DNA of 50,437 nt from assembly GCA_002315915.1 (NCBI GenBank), contig DCIB01000001.1:1-50437 (forward strand). Direction: 5' to 3'. Shown piece after piece: positions 26,032 through 34,961 of this stretch; position 1 is the first letter of the stretch; each line of letters opens with the position of its first letter. A program made the translations under genes and the position numbers. The notes under the pieces were generated by a model, which was not told where the DNA came from, did not search any database, and saw nothing but the letters and a program-made list of their open reading frames with translations. The DNA is from Caryophanales bacterium UBA1737. GTDB taxonomy: Bacteria > Bacillota_I > Bacilli_A > ML615J-28 > CAG-313.

Positions 26032-27813
26032 TTACTTACCTTCTTTAATTAATTTTTCTAAATCTATAATATCCATATGATATTTAGATCTTATTTCTTT
26101 AACACTACCTTCATCTAAATATGTATCAGGTAGACATAATGTTTTAATTGATAAATTAATATTATTTTTATAACAATAATTAATTATTTTATTACCTAAA
26201 GAAAGTGTATCTATAACTTCTTCCCATACATATAAAGTAACTCCTTTATTAGATAGTGTTTTTAATAAGTTGTTATCTATATAAGTAGTTACTGGAGCAT
26301 ATATTACTCCTGTATTAGATAAGGTTAATGCTTCATTAACTAAAGGTCCATATGTTAATACATAATTTTTTGAGTGTTCTTTTAATATATGATAATTATA
26401 TGTATTATCAAATACTTTATCATTATGAGGAACAACACCCTTAGGATATCTAATTATAACCGGGGATGTTTCATAATTATAGACATATTCAAGCATTGCT
26501 TTTGCATCAGCATCACAGTATGGTTGATATATTTTAAATCCCGGTATAGTTTGAATAAATGCTGCATCATAAATACCTTGATGAGTAGATCCATCTCCTG
26601 ATACAATTCCTGAATGATCTATACAAAATATTACTTTAGTATTAGATCTTGCTATATCATGTAATAATTCATCATATGCTCTTTGTAAGAATGTTGAATA
26701 CATAAATATTACTGGTTTTAAACCATTTTGTGCCATAGCTGATGCCATAACACAAGCATTTTCTTCAGCAATACCTACATCAATAGATTTCTCAGGGAAT
26801 TCTTGTTCAAATTTAGCAATACCATTTCCTAAAAACATTGCAGGTGATATGACTCTTAATAAATTATCTTTATCTTTTTTTGCAATATCTATTAATGTAT
26901 CACACATTACATTACCAAATGATACATATTTATTATTAGCAATACCAGTTTCTTTATTAAATGGTTCAACTGCATGCCAAGATCCAACTTTATCCTCTTC
27001 AGAATATTTATATCCTTTTCCTTTAGTAGTTTTAACATGTAAAATAATAGTTTTGGTAGATTGTTTAGCAAATGTTAAATACTTTACTAATTCTGAAATA
27101 TCATGACCATCTATATTTTCAAAATATTTAAATCCTAAAGCAGTAAATAAATCTGTCTGATAAGAATAATATTGTAAAGCATGTTTTATTCTAATAGGTG
27201 TGATTTTTCTTAATAATTTTAGTGATTTTTTAATTCTTATATTATTATATCTTTTTGCTATGGCACCAACATTTTTAGATACACTCATATTATTATCATT
27301 TATGATAATAATCATTTTTTCTTCTTTGTGTGATCCCAAATAGTTTAATGCTTCAAAAGCAAGTCCATTAGATATTGATGCATCACCAATAACACATACA
27401 ACTTCACCAATACTACCAGGATTTGTTTTTTTTGCTTCTAAAAAACCAAGTCCAGCTGATATAGATGTTGATGAATGACCAGCTTCAAATACATCATGAA
27501 TAGATTCATCTTTTTTAGAAAATCCACTCATTCCATCATATTTTCTTAAAGAGTCAAATATATCTAATCTATCAGTTAAAATTTTATGGGCATATGTTTG
27601 ATGTGAAACATCAAAAATAATCTTATCAAGTGGTGAATCAAATACTTTATGTAAAGCAATACTTAATTCAACTACTCCTAAATTACTTGATAAATGCCCA
27701 CCATTAACACTAACAGTATCAATAATTTTGCCTCTTATTTCACTAGCTAAACTTGTTAATTCTTCTTTTGAATAAGTTTTTAAATCACTATACTTATAAT
27801 CTGTTAATTTCAT
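26032..27813 (-). CDS. dxs: 1-deoxy-D-xylulose-5-phosphate synthase (variant)
   Basis: This thiamine-diphosphate enzyme joins pyruvate and glyceraldehyde 3-phosphate, the first step of the MEP isoprenoid pathway. Recognisable parts are HLSSNLGVVELSIALH, DVSHQTYAHKILT, GHSSTSISAGLG, INDNNMSVSKNVGA and STFLQRAYDELLHDIA. Some usually constant positions differ: the cofactor motif is GDAS rather than GDGA, and the AEQHA-type region is AEENA, with the catalytic Glu kept. At 593 residues it is shorter than typical (about 620-630). The neighbours (xseB, recN) fit the Bacillus dxs cluster, but ispA is missing. A GGAG is upstream. Confidence 0.9.
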   Translation of the reverse strand: MKLTDYKYSDLKTYSKEELTSLASEIRGKIIDTVSVNGGHLSSNLGVVELSIALHKVFDSPLDKIIFDVSHQTYAHKILTDRLDIFDSLRKYDGMSGFSKKDESIHDVFEAGHSSTSISAGLGFLEAKKTNPGSIGEVVCVIGDASISNGLAFEALNYLGSHKEEKMIIIINDNNMSVSKNVGAIAKRYNNIRIKKSLKLLRKITPIRIKHALQYYSYQTDLFTALGFKYFENIDGHDISELVKYLTFAKQSTKTIILHVKTTKGKGYKYSEEDKVGSWHAVEPFNKETGIANNKYVSFGNVMCDTLIDIAKKDKDNLLRVISPAMFLGNGIAKFEQEFPEKSIDVGIAEENACVMASAMAQNGLKPVIFMYSTFLQRAYDELLHDIARSNTKVIFCIDHSGIVSGDGSTHQGIYDAAFIQTIPGFKIYQPYCDADAKAMLEYVYNYETSPVIIRYPKGVVPHNDKVFDNTYNYHILKEHSKNYVLTYGPLVNEALTLSNTGVIYAPVTTYIDNNLLKTLSNKGVTLYVWEEVIDTLSLGNKIINYCYKNNINLSIKTLCLPDTYLDEGSVKEIRSKYHMDIIDLEKLIKEGK

Positions 27814-27835
27814 GGGGTAATTTTCTCCATTTAAT

Positions 27836-28042
27836 TTAATTTAAATTTGTTTCTTGATCATTTGTTACTTTTTTAACTACACATTCTTTTGCTGCGTCAA
27901 GTCTTTTTTTACATTCAATAGATAATTCCATTCCTTGTTTATAAGCTTTAACACTATCTTCAAGAGATAAATTACCTGATTCAAGACTTGATACGACAAG
28001 TTCTAATTCTTTTAATAGTTCTTCAAAAGATTTATTTTCCAT
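27836..28042 (-). CDS. xseB: Exodeoxyribonuclease VII small subunit
   Basis: A 68-residue helical protein with the family pattern SFEELLKELELVVSSLESG followed by LSLEDSVKAYKQGMEL. It forms the nuclease complex with XseA, whose gene lies 12 bases upstream. AGGAG precedes the ATG. Confidence 0.93.
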   Translation of the reverse strand: MENKSFEELLKELELVVSSLESGNLSLEDSVKAYKQGMELSIECKKRLDAAKECVVKKVTNDQETNLN

Positions 28043-28054
28043 ATTATTCTCCTA

Positions 28055-29329
28055 CTAATTATCTTTATTAATTTTTGTAACATTAGCATCAACTATTCCA
28101 TCACTAAATTTAATCTTAATAGAATCACTTTCATTAAGATGTGATATGCTTGATACTACTTCATTATCTTTGTAAACTATTGAATATCCTTTTTGAATGA
28201 TATTTAAAGGATTTAAAATAGTACATTTTTCAATAAGATGATTAAACTTAACTTCATAATTGTTAATTATTCCATTTATTAATTCAGGTGAAAGACGAGT
28301 ATTATAATTATTTAATACTAAATCATAATTAGATACTAATTTATCAAATGATGATGTAATACTTTTTTCATAATTTAATATTTTATCATTTAAATTAGCC
28401 ATTATTTGATCGGGACTAAGTAATTGTAATCTTTTAGTTAAATTATCATAATTATTAAATGAGTTAGTTAATATTTGTTTCATGGTTAGATTAAGCCTTT
28501 TTACAATAGTTAAAACCATTTCATTAACTAATCCTTTTTCTTTTGTAAGAACCATTGCGGCACCAGTTGGAGTTGGTGCTCTAAAGCTACATACAAAATC
28601 ACAAATTGTATAATCACCTTCATGACCAACTGCTGAAACAGTTGGTATTTTTGATTTAAATAATAATCTTGCTAAATTTTCATCATTAAAAGCATTTAAA
28701 TCTTCAAATGATCCTCCACCTCTACCAATAATTAGGCAATCTAATTCATCATCAAGATAAGCAAGATTTAATGCTCTTACTAAATCTTTAGGAGCATCTA
28801 CTCCTTGTACAAGGGATGGGAATAATTTTAATTTTGCAAGTGGAAGTCTTCTATTAAATGTAGATATTATATCATTTATAGCTTCTCCTGTTGGAGCAGT
28901 AATAATACCTACACATTTAGGATATTCTGGAAGAGGTAATTTATATTTAGAATCAAATAATCCTTCTTTTGATAATTTATCTTTCAATTCTAAATATGCT
29001 TTATATAAAAGACCTAATCCAATCTCTTCCATTGCGGTAACATTAATAGAATATGTACCTCGTTTTTGATATACAGATACTTTTCCTGCAACATGTACTT
29101 TTTGACCATCTTGTGGTATAAAAGTTAAACTCATATTAGCAGGATAAAAAAACATAGCAGATATTTCTGATTGAGCATCTTTTAAAGAAAAATAATAATG
29201 ACTACCACTTTTCTTTACATTAGATAATTCACCTTCAACATATACTTTTTGTAATCCTTGATCTGAATCAAATTTATATGAAATATATCTATTAATTTCC
29301 GATACTGATAAAAATTCATTATTTTCCAT
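28055..29329 (-). CDS. xseA: Exodeoxyribonuclease VII large subunit
   Basis: The catalytic subunit of a single-strand exonuclease, 424 residues. The N-terminal OB fold includes YVEGELSNVKKSGSHYYFSLKD, the catalytic region has GIITAPTGEAINDI, IIGRGGGSFEDL, and VGHEGDYTICDFV, and a coiled-coil region (about 265-370) precedes the C-terminus. The start lies 11 bases within nusB, with only a weak ribosome binding site, so coupling is likely. Confidence 0.95.
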   Translation of the reverse strand: MENNEFLSVSEINRYISYKFDSDQGLQKVYVEGELSNVKKSGSHYYFSLKDAQSEISAMFFYPANMSLTFIPQDGQKVHVAGKVSVYQKRGTYSINVTAMEEIGLGLLYKAYLELKDKLSKEGLFDSKYKLPLPEYPKCVGIITAPTGEAINDIISTFNRRLPLAKLKLFPSLVQGVDAPKDLVRALNLAYLDDELDCLIIGRGGGSFEDLNAFNDENLARLLFKSKIPTVSAVGHEGDYTICDFVCSFRAPTPTGAAMVLTKEKGLVNEMVLTIVKRLNLTMKQILTNSFNNYDNLTKRLQLLSPDQIMANLNDKILNYEKSITSSFDKLVSNYDLVLNNYNTRLSPELINGIINNYEVKFNHLIEKCTILNPLNIIQKGYSIVYKDNEVVSSISHLNESDSIKIKFSDGIVDANVTKINKDN

Positions 29330-29753
29330 AGATATATTTACCTATTTTATCTAATACAGCATTATTAAATTTAACTTGTAAATTATCTTCCATATTGGAA
29401 TAACATTTAGTAATTTCTAATGCTTCATTAATTATAATATTTTTTGCTATACCTAAATATTTCATTTCATATGTTGCAACTCTTAAAATAGCTCTATCAA
29501 CACAAGATAATCTATCAATTGTATAGTTTGTTAAATTCATACAAATTATTTCATCTATTTCTTTTAATTTATTTGCAACTCCTGTTGCAAGACTTATGAA
29601 ATAATCTTTATCAAATTCTGCTTGATATTCTTCATCATAATATGAATCTAATATTTCTTCTATTGATGAAGAAATCATATTAGATTCTTTATTATTGATA
29701 TCTAAATTATATATAGCACAAACAGCTAATATTCTGGCGTTATGACGATTCAT
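29319..29753 (-). CDS. nusB: Transcription antitermination factor NusB
   Basis: An all-helical protein of 144 residues that binds boxA RNA with NusE and supports rRNA antitermination. The end of the family is clear: DRLSCVDRAILRVATYEM and INEALEITKCYS, followed by FNNAVLDKIGKYI. GGAGG lies upstream of the ATG. It is the first gene of the nusB-recN operon. Confidence 0.93.
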   Translation of the reverse strand: MNRHNARILAVCAIYNLDINNKESNMISSSIEEILDSYYDEEYQAEFDKDYFISLATGVANKLKEIDEIICMNLTNYTIDRLSCVDRAILRVATYEMKYLGIAKNIIINEALEITKCYSNMEDNLQVKFNNAVLDKIGKYIYGK

Positions 29754-29817
29754 AACATTCCTCCAATATAATAATATTATTTTACTACTATTTATTTAAT
29801 AAATAATTAAATGAAAT

Positions 29818-29826
29818 ATTGTAGCA
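29818..29826 (-). promoter_or_regulatory. Possible promoter of nusB
   Basis: Extended -10-like TGCTACAAT on the minus strand, about 65 bases before nusB; no convincing -35. No terminator was found between trmL and nusB, so read-through from upstream is also possible. Confidence 0.35.
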
Positions 29827-29858
29827 AATCTTGATATTTTTAAACATAATTAGACAAT

Positions 29859-30383
29859 TTATTTCTTTAATAAATAGTCTTTTCCTTTATATATTTCAGG
29901 TTCATACATTTCTAAACCCTGATATGATTGTTGACGTAATGCTTCATAAATAGAAATAGCTGCAACATTACTCATATTAAGAGCTCTTATCTTATCTGTC
30001 ATAGGAAGTCTTATACAAGAATCTAAATTATCTTGTAAGATTTTTTTAGGAATACCTGTTGATTCTTTACCTATAACAAAATAATAATCCATATTATCTT
30101 CATTTAATACTAAATCAGATGGTGATTTTAATCCATATCTAGAAAAATAGAATTTTTTACCATTAGGATTCTTTTCTAAAAATTCTTCCCATGATTCATA
30201 TATAAAGAAATGTACATATGGGATATAATTTACGGCTGAACGTTTAATAAATTTATCATCTAAGGAAAAACCTAAAGGTTTTATTAAATGTAATGTTGTA
30301 TTTGTACCAGCACATGTTCTCATACAGTTACCTGTATTTTGAGGTATTTCTGGTTCAAATAATACTAAATGATTATGAATCAT
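29859..30383 (-). CDS. trmL: tRNA (cytidine/uridine-34 2'-O)-methyltransferase TrmL
   Basis: A minimal SPOUT methyltransferase of 174 residues that 2'-O-methylates the wobble base of tRNA-Leu. Family signatures are FEPEIPQNTGNCMRTC at the N-terminus, the middle FVIGKESTGIPKK and the knot segment IRLPMTDKIRALNMSNVAAI. An AGAGGGAT motif precedes the ATG. It ends an operon of RNA modification and repair genes that starts with the xre gene. Confidence 0.93.
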   Translation of the reverse strand: MIHNHLVLFEPEIPQNTGNCMRTCAGTNTTLHLIKPLGFSLDDKFIKRSAVNYIPYVHFFIYESWEEFLEKNPNGKKFYFSRYGLKSPSDLVLNEDNMDYYFVIGKESTGIPKKILQDNLDSCIRLPMTDKIRALNMSNVAAISIYEALRQQSYQGLEMYEPEIYKGKDYLLKK

Positions 30384-30384
30384 T

Positions 30385-31299
30385 TTAATTTGATCCCTCT
30401 GTTATAATAAGTTCTTTTAAATTAGGATTAAATTTTTTAGATTTTAACATTTCTATTTCATATTTATATGGTGGAACACTTCTATCAATATCTACAAGTG
30501 GGATATAAGGTGTTTCTAATATTTTTGGTATATTAGAAAAACGTTCATCATATAAAAACTTACATATTGTATCAAATCCAATATATCCAAATCCAATATT
30601 TTCATGTCTATCTTTATGCGCTCCACATGGATTTTTAGAATCATTTAAATGGATTGCTTTAATATTAGATAAACCAATTACTTTATCTAAATAAGATATA
30701 ACATTTTTATAATCATTTACAATATCATAACCAGAATCATGAATATGACAAGTATCAATACATACGCCAATTCTAGATTTATCTGTAATATTATCAAGTA
30801 TAGTTTTTACTTCTTCAAAAGTAATACCTACTTCATTACCTTTACCAGACATTGTTTCTATTAAAATACAAGTATTATCACCTAAAGTATTATTTAATAT
30901 TTCATTAATACCTTTAGATACTTGTTTAAGAGCAATTGAACGGTCTCCTTCTACAGCTGATCCTGGGTGAAATACTAAATATTTACATCCTATATCCTTT
31001 ACACCTTTTAATTCTTGAGTAAGAAATGATACTGCAAAATCATATTTTTCAATATCTGTTCTTGCTAAATTAACAATATATGGCGCATGAATAATAACAT
31101 CTTCTAAATTTATATTATTTATTTTTGCTATATTATGAAATTCTTCTATATGCATCTCAGATGTAAATTTACGTACTGTATTTTGAGGTGCACCAAGATA
31201 TACCATAAAACATGTTTCATTATATGATAATGCTTCATTTATAGAACCTTCTAACATTAAGGTTCCATTATTTGATACATGAGATCCTAATTTTAACAT
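30385..31299 (-). CDS. nfo: Endonuclease IV (AP endonuclease)
   Basis: A TIM-barrel, zinc-dependent enzyme that cleaves DNA at abasic sites in base excision repair, 304 residues. Metal ligands are visible in HAPYIVNLA, FHPGS, IETMSGKGNEVG, CIDTCHIHDSGYD and HLNDSK followed by HKDRHENIGFG. AAAGGAG stands before the ATG, which overlaps the cshB stop. The neighbour cshB-nfo (yqfR-yqfS) is the Bacillus order. Confidence 0.96.
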   Translation of the reverse strand: MLKLGSHVSNNGTLMLEGSINEALSYNETCFMVYLGAPQNTVRKFTSEMHIEEFHNIAKINNINLEDVIIHAPYIVNLARTDIEKYDFAVSFLTQELKGVKDIGCKYLVFHPGSAVEGDRSIALKQVSKGINEILNNTLGDNTCILIETMSGKGNEVGITFEEVKTILDNITDKSRIGVCIDTCHIHDSGYDIVNDYKNVISYLDKVIGLSNIKAIHLNDSKNPCGAHKDRHENIGFGYIGFDTICKFLYDERFSNIPKILETPYIPLVDIDRSVPPYKYEIEMLKSKKFNPNLKELIITEGSN

Positions 31300-32633
31300 T
31301 ATTTATGCTCCTTTCGTGCTTTAGCTTTATAGATTTCTTCTATATGAGCACGTTTTTGTTTTTTAATTTCTTTTTGAATTAATTCATTTCTTTTCTTTTT
31401 ATAACCCGGTTTAACTTTTTTAGGCATTTTAACTTTTTGATGAACACTTGATTCAATATCTCTTACAAATGAATGATTTGATTTATGTTCTAATTTAGTT
31501 TGAATAAGTTCATTATTAGATAATTTTACAAATTTAACAATTAAACCTTTTTCTCTTAATAAATTAACATATCTATCATCATCATATGAATATAATGAGA
31601 TTGCAATACCAGTTTGATTTGCTCTACCAGTTCTACCACATCTATGAATATAAAATTCAATATCATTAGGTAAATCAAAATTAATTACATGACTAACTCC
31701 ATCGATATCAATACCACGTGCTGCTATATCTGATGCAACAATATATTTATATTCTAAATTATTAATACGTTTTAACATTGAACTTCTTTCACGATCATTC
31801 ATATTACCATGAAGTTTTCCTACATGATATCCTTGTTCTGCTAAGAATTGTGATAATTTATCAACAGATTCTTTTGTATTAACGAATATTATTGAAAGAT
31901 ATGGATTAATTACCTTCATTAAATCTAACAATACATTTTCTTTTGCTTTGGCTTTACATTGAAGCATTAAATGAGTAATATTAGAGGTTGTTAAATTTTT
32001 TTCTTCTATACAAATAGTTTCAATATTTTGAAAATAATGATTTAAAAAACTTCTTAACCCTTTAGATATTGTTGCAGAAAAAATCATAAATTGAGGATCA
32101 TTTATAATTTTCCCCATAATATGATCAACTTCAGGAAGTTCTTTTTCTTCAAAAATCATATCAGCTTCATCAATTACAACCATTTTTGCAGTATGAATCT
32201 TTAATATATTTTCTTTAAATACTAAATCATGAATTCTACCTATAGTTCCTATTACTATATGTGGAGTTAAATTAGAGAATTTTTGTATATCTTCATCTCT
32301 ATTTGTACCACCTACTACTTTACATACTCGTATATTATTAGTAGAATGATTTGCTATAAATAAAGCATTATTATAAAGTTGTTCAGCAAGTTCTCTTGTT
32401 GGAGATATTATTACACAAAAACATTCATTAATGGATGGATTAAGATTTTGAAATATAGGTAATAAGAATGAATGAGTTTTACCACTACCAGTACAAGATT
32501 CAACCATTAAATTATTACCTTTTAATGCTTTAGGAATAACTAAATTTTGAACAGGAGTTGGTGTATAAAAATTTAATTCTTTTAAAGATTTATTAATAAA
32601 ATCTTTAAAATTATAATTATTAAAATTATTCAT
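31299..32633 (-). CDS. cshB: DEAD-box RNA helicase (CshB-like)
   Basis: An ATP-dependent RNA helicase of 444 residues. The Q motif region (TPTPVQNLVIPKAL), motif I (CTGSGKTHSFLLP), DEAD (VVIDEADMIF), SAT (FSATI) and motif VI (HRCGRTGRA) are all seen. The C-terminal tail of about 70 residues is very basic (KKVKPGYKKKRNEL and beyond), as in cold-shock helicases that bind RNA. The synteny with nfo supports CshB. It overlaps mtaB by 8 bases. Confidence 0.92.
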   Translation of the reverse strand: MNNFNNYNFKDFINKSLKELNFYTPTPVQNLVIPKALKGNNLMVESCTGSGKTHSFLLPIFQNLNPSINECFCVIISPTRELAEQLYNNALFIANHSTNNIRVCKVVGGTNRDEDIQKFSNLTPHIVIGTIGRIHDLVFKENILKIHTAKMVVIDEADMIFEEKELPEVDHIMGKIINDPQFMIFSATISKGLRSFLNHYFQNIETICIEEKNLTTSNITHLMLQCKAKAKENVLLDLMKVINPYLSIIFVNTKESVDKLSQFLAEQGYHVGKLHGNMNDRERSSMLKRINNLEYKYIVASDIAARGIDIDGVSHVINFDLPNDIEFYIHRCGRTGRANQTGIAISLYSYDDDRYVNLLREKGLIVKFVKLSNNELIQTKLEHKSNHSFVRDIESSVHQKVKMPKKVKPGYKKKRNELIQKEIKKQKRAHIEEIYKAKARKEHK

Positions 32634-33924
32634 AATTTATAACCTTTCCAAATAATTTATCATCTACTAATTCTGTAATTTTTAGATATACAATTTTACC
32701 AGATAATAAAATATCACTTTTAAATGAAATATCTAAATAATTAGATGATTTTCCATGATAATATCCATCTTTTATAGATTCACATATTACATCTACTTCT
32801 TTATTAATAAATGATTTCATATATGATAATTTCATAATACTAGCATGTTGAGAAATTTCTTTTGCTCGTAATTGTTTAGTTTTCTTATCTAAATGGCCTA
32901 CCATATCATATGCTTTTGTATTTTTTCTTTTTGAATAAGGGAATACATGCATTTCATAGAAATTAACTTTATCAATAAAATCTAAACATTCATTAAATTC
33001 ATCTATTGTTTCACCAACAAAACCAGCTAATATATCAGTAGTTAATGCTACATCAGGGTAGATTTCTCTAATCTTTTTAACTATACTTAAATATTCTTCT
33101 AATGTATAATGTCTATTCATTCTTTTTAGAACACTATTTGATCCTGCTTGTAGAGGAATATGTAAATGGTGAGCAATACGACTAGAATAATTTTTTAATA
33201 TATCAAGTAATTCATCTGTTATTTCAGATAATTCAATTGAAGATAATCTTAATCTATATAAAGATGTATTTATCATTACTTTTTCTATTAAAGAAGCAAG
33301 ACTAATATTATTTAAATCTTTACCATATGTACCAGTATTAATACCAGAAAAGATTACTTCTTTTACACCTTTATTAATAAGTCTATTAATCTCATCAATA
33401 ATAGCATCACTTGATCTGCTTCTAATAGAACCTCTTGCATAAGGTATACAACAATAACTACAAAAATTATTACATCCATCTTGTATTTTAATAAAAGCTC
33501 TTGTATGAGTTTCAAAGTTTTCTACATTCATTTCCTCAAAACAAGGATTTAATCTTGAATCAGTTACATATGATATTTTATTATTATTTTCTAAATATTT
33601 AATAAAAGCATCATATACTTGTAGTTTATTTGTAGTACCAAGTACTATATCTGCATCATTTAAAGCTTCTTTATCATTTAATTGAGAGTAACATCCCATA
33701 CAACATATACAAGCAAAAGGATTATTTCTTCTTGCAAGATGTAACATTTGACGTGATTTTTGATCTGCAACACTAGTTACTGTACATGAATTTAATATAA
33801 ATAAATCGACATTTTTTTCTGAATTATCTACATATTCTAAACCATGAGATTTTAGATTATTAATTATACCTTCTGATTCATATAGATTTACTTTGCATCC
33901 AAGAGTTAATATAGTAAATTTCAT
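32626..33924 (-). CDS. mtaB: tRNA t6A37 methylthiotransferase MtaB
   Basis: A radical-SAM enzyme of 432 residues converting t6A to ms2t6A at tRNA position 37. The N-terminal domain has three cluster cysteines (LGCKVN, LNSCTV, CMGC), the radical-SAM motif is CNNFCSYC, and a C-terminal TRAM domain follows (about 370-432). The MtaB type is inferred from LGCKVNLYESE at the start and from the rsmE-mtaB order shared with Bacillus. GGATAA lies upstream. Confidence 0.93.
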   Translation of the reverse strand: MKFTILTLGCKVNLYESEGIINNLKSHGLEYVDNSEKNVDLFILNSCTVTSVADQKSRQMLHLARRNNPFACICCMGCYSQLNDKEALNDADIVLGTTNKLQVYDAFIKYLENNNKISYVTDSRLNPCFEEMNVENFETHTRAFIKIQDGCNNFCSYCCIPYARGSIRSRSSDAIIDEINRLINKGVKEVIFSGINTGTYGKDLNNISLASLIEKVMINTSLYRLRLSSIELSEITDELLDILKNYSSRIAHHLHIPLQAGSNSVLKRMNRHYTLEEYLSIVKKIREIYPDVALTTDILAGFVGETIDEFNECLDFIDKVNFYEMHVFPYSKRKNTKAYDMVGHLDKKTKQLRAKEISQHASIMKLSYMKSFINKEVDVICESIKDGYYHGKSSNYLDISFKSDILLSGKIVYLKITELVDDKLFGKVINYE

Positions 33925-33925
33925 A

Positions 33926-34654
33926 TTATTTATCCAAACTTCCTATAACACTCATGACATATATTGGAGCAACTTGTGTTCTAAGTATTCTTGATCCTAA
34001 AGTTATACCTATTACTTTATGATTATAAATTTCTGTTAATTCTTTTTTTGAAAATCCTGCTTCTGGGCCTATTATAAATAAGATATTTTTAAAACTATCA
34101 TTTAAATATATTTCATTAATAGTTTTTAAATCATTATTAGAAGTATCACATACACATACACAATCAAAATTATTTAATGAATTAATTAAATCATTAAAAG
34201 TAATTAATGGTAATACATTCATCATTGTTACTCTTTGAGATTGCTCTGATGCTTCTTTAGATATTTTTTCTAATCTTGGTAATTTCTTTAGAAAATCATC
34301 TTTAGTAATTTTTACAATAGATTTTTCCATAATTACACTTTGATAAGAAGTACAGCCGAGTTCGGATAAATAATCTATTAATTCTTCCATTTTTTCTTTT
34401 CTTACAAGTCCATGAGCAATAGTAACTTTTTTATGTAATTCTTTATTTTCTTCTATTAAAGATTTAATAAATAGTGTACATTTTTCATTATCAATATAAG
34501 TTATTTCTGCTAAATAAGCTTGTGTATTATCACTTATAATAACACAATCATTTGTATGCATTCTCATAACATTATTCATATGATAAACATCACTATTAGT
34601 TAAAGTAATAGATGTATTTAAAATACATTTTTTATCTACAAAATAGCGTTGCAT
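33926..34654 (-). CDS. rsmE: 16S rRNA m3U1498 methyltransferase RsmE
   Basis: A SPOUT methyltransferase with an N-terminal PUA-like domain, 242 residues from the chosen start. The signature IGPEAGFSKKEL and the C-terminal LGSRILRTQVAPIYV are typical. Two ATGs lie two codons apart. The first is one base from the GGAG, too close; the second (34654) has seven bases and overlaps the stop of the xre gene as TGATG, so it is preferred. In Bacillus rsmE also precedes mtaB. Confidence 0.93.
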   Translation of the reverse strand: MQRYFVDKKCILNTSITLTNSDVYHMNNVMRMHTNDCVIISDNTQAYLAEITYIDNEKCTLFIKSLIEENKELHKKVTIAHGLVRKEKMEELIDYLSELGCTSYQSVIMEKSIVKITKDDFLKKLPRLEKISKEASEQSQRVTMMNVLPLITFNDLINSLNNFDCVCVCDTSNNDLKTINEIYLNDSFKNILFIIGPEAGFSKKELTEIYNHKVIGITLGSRILRTQVAPIYVMSVIGSLDK

Positions 34655-34860
34655 CAGCATACTCCTTTCATAGCTTCTTCAAGTAATTCTTCAATAGAAA
34701 CATTTAACACTTTAGCTAGTTTATATAATGTTTCTCCACTACATTTAGAAATTTTATTTTTTCCATTTACTATTTCCGATAATGTAGTATATGGAATACC
34801 TGATGCTTTAGAACATTGATAGATCGATAAATTATTTTTCTTTAATAAATCAGCAATCAT
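34654..34860 (-). CDS. Small Xre/Cro-type HTH regulator
   Basis: A 68-residue protein that is almost only a helix-turn-helix domain: LSIYQCSKASGIPYTTLSEIVNGKNKIS with a hydrophobic C-terminal helix (LYKLAKVLNVSIEELLEEA). Its target is unknown. It heads the rsmE-mtaB-cshB-nfo-trmL operon, is preceded by AGGAG, and a perfect 12-bp inverted repeat overlaps its promoter, which suggests self-regulation. It ends with CysCys-free MKGVC. Confidence 0.85.
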   Translation of the reverse strand: MIADLLKKNNLSIYQCSKASGIPYTTLSEIVNGKNKISKCSGETLYKLAKVLNVSIEELLEEAMKGVC

Positions 34861-34881
34861 TTGTTTACTCCTATATTTATT

Positions 34882-34909
34882 ATATTATAACGCTACGGCG
34901 TTATAATAT
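34882..34909 (-). promoter_or_regulatory. Inverted repeat over the xre promoter, possible operator
   Basis: Two perfect 12-base arms (34882-34893 ATATTATAACGC and 34898-34909) around TACG. The left arm contains TATAAT on the minus strand, a good -10 for the xre gene 25 bases downstream; TAGATA at about 34908-34913 could be the -35. The GC-rich centre stands out in the AT-rich interval. A terminator role is unlikely as no U-tract follows directly. Confidence 0.6.
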
Positions 34910-34924
34910 CTATTACTTTACAAA

Positions 34925-34956
34925 AAAAACTAAAGTATATTAATACTTTAGTTTTT
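34925..34956 (-). terminator. Terminator of lacZ
   Basis: A 14-bp perfect stem (34925-34938 with 34943-34956, AAAAACTAAAGTAT) with a 4-base loop, just after the beta-galactosidase stop, with U tract on the minus strand (34922-34929). Confidence 0.85.
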
Positions 34957-34961
34957 AAATT

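Noticed and set aside
26389..27106. Two plus-strand ORFs inside dxs
   Set aside because: Antisense shadows of a clear enzyme gene.
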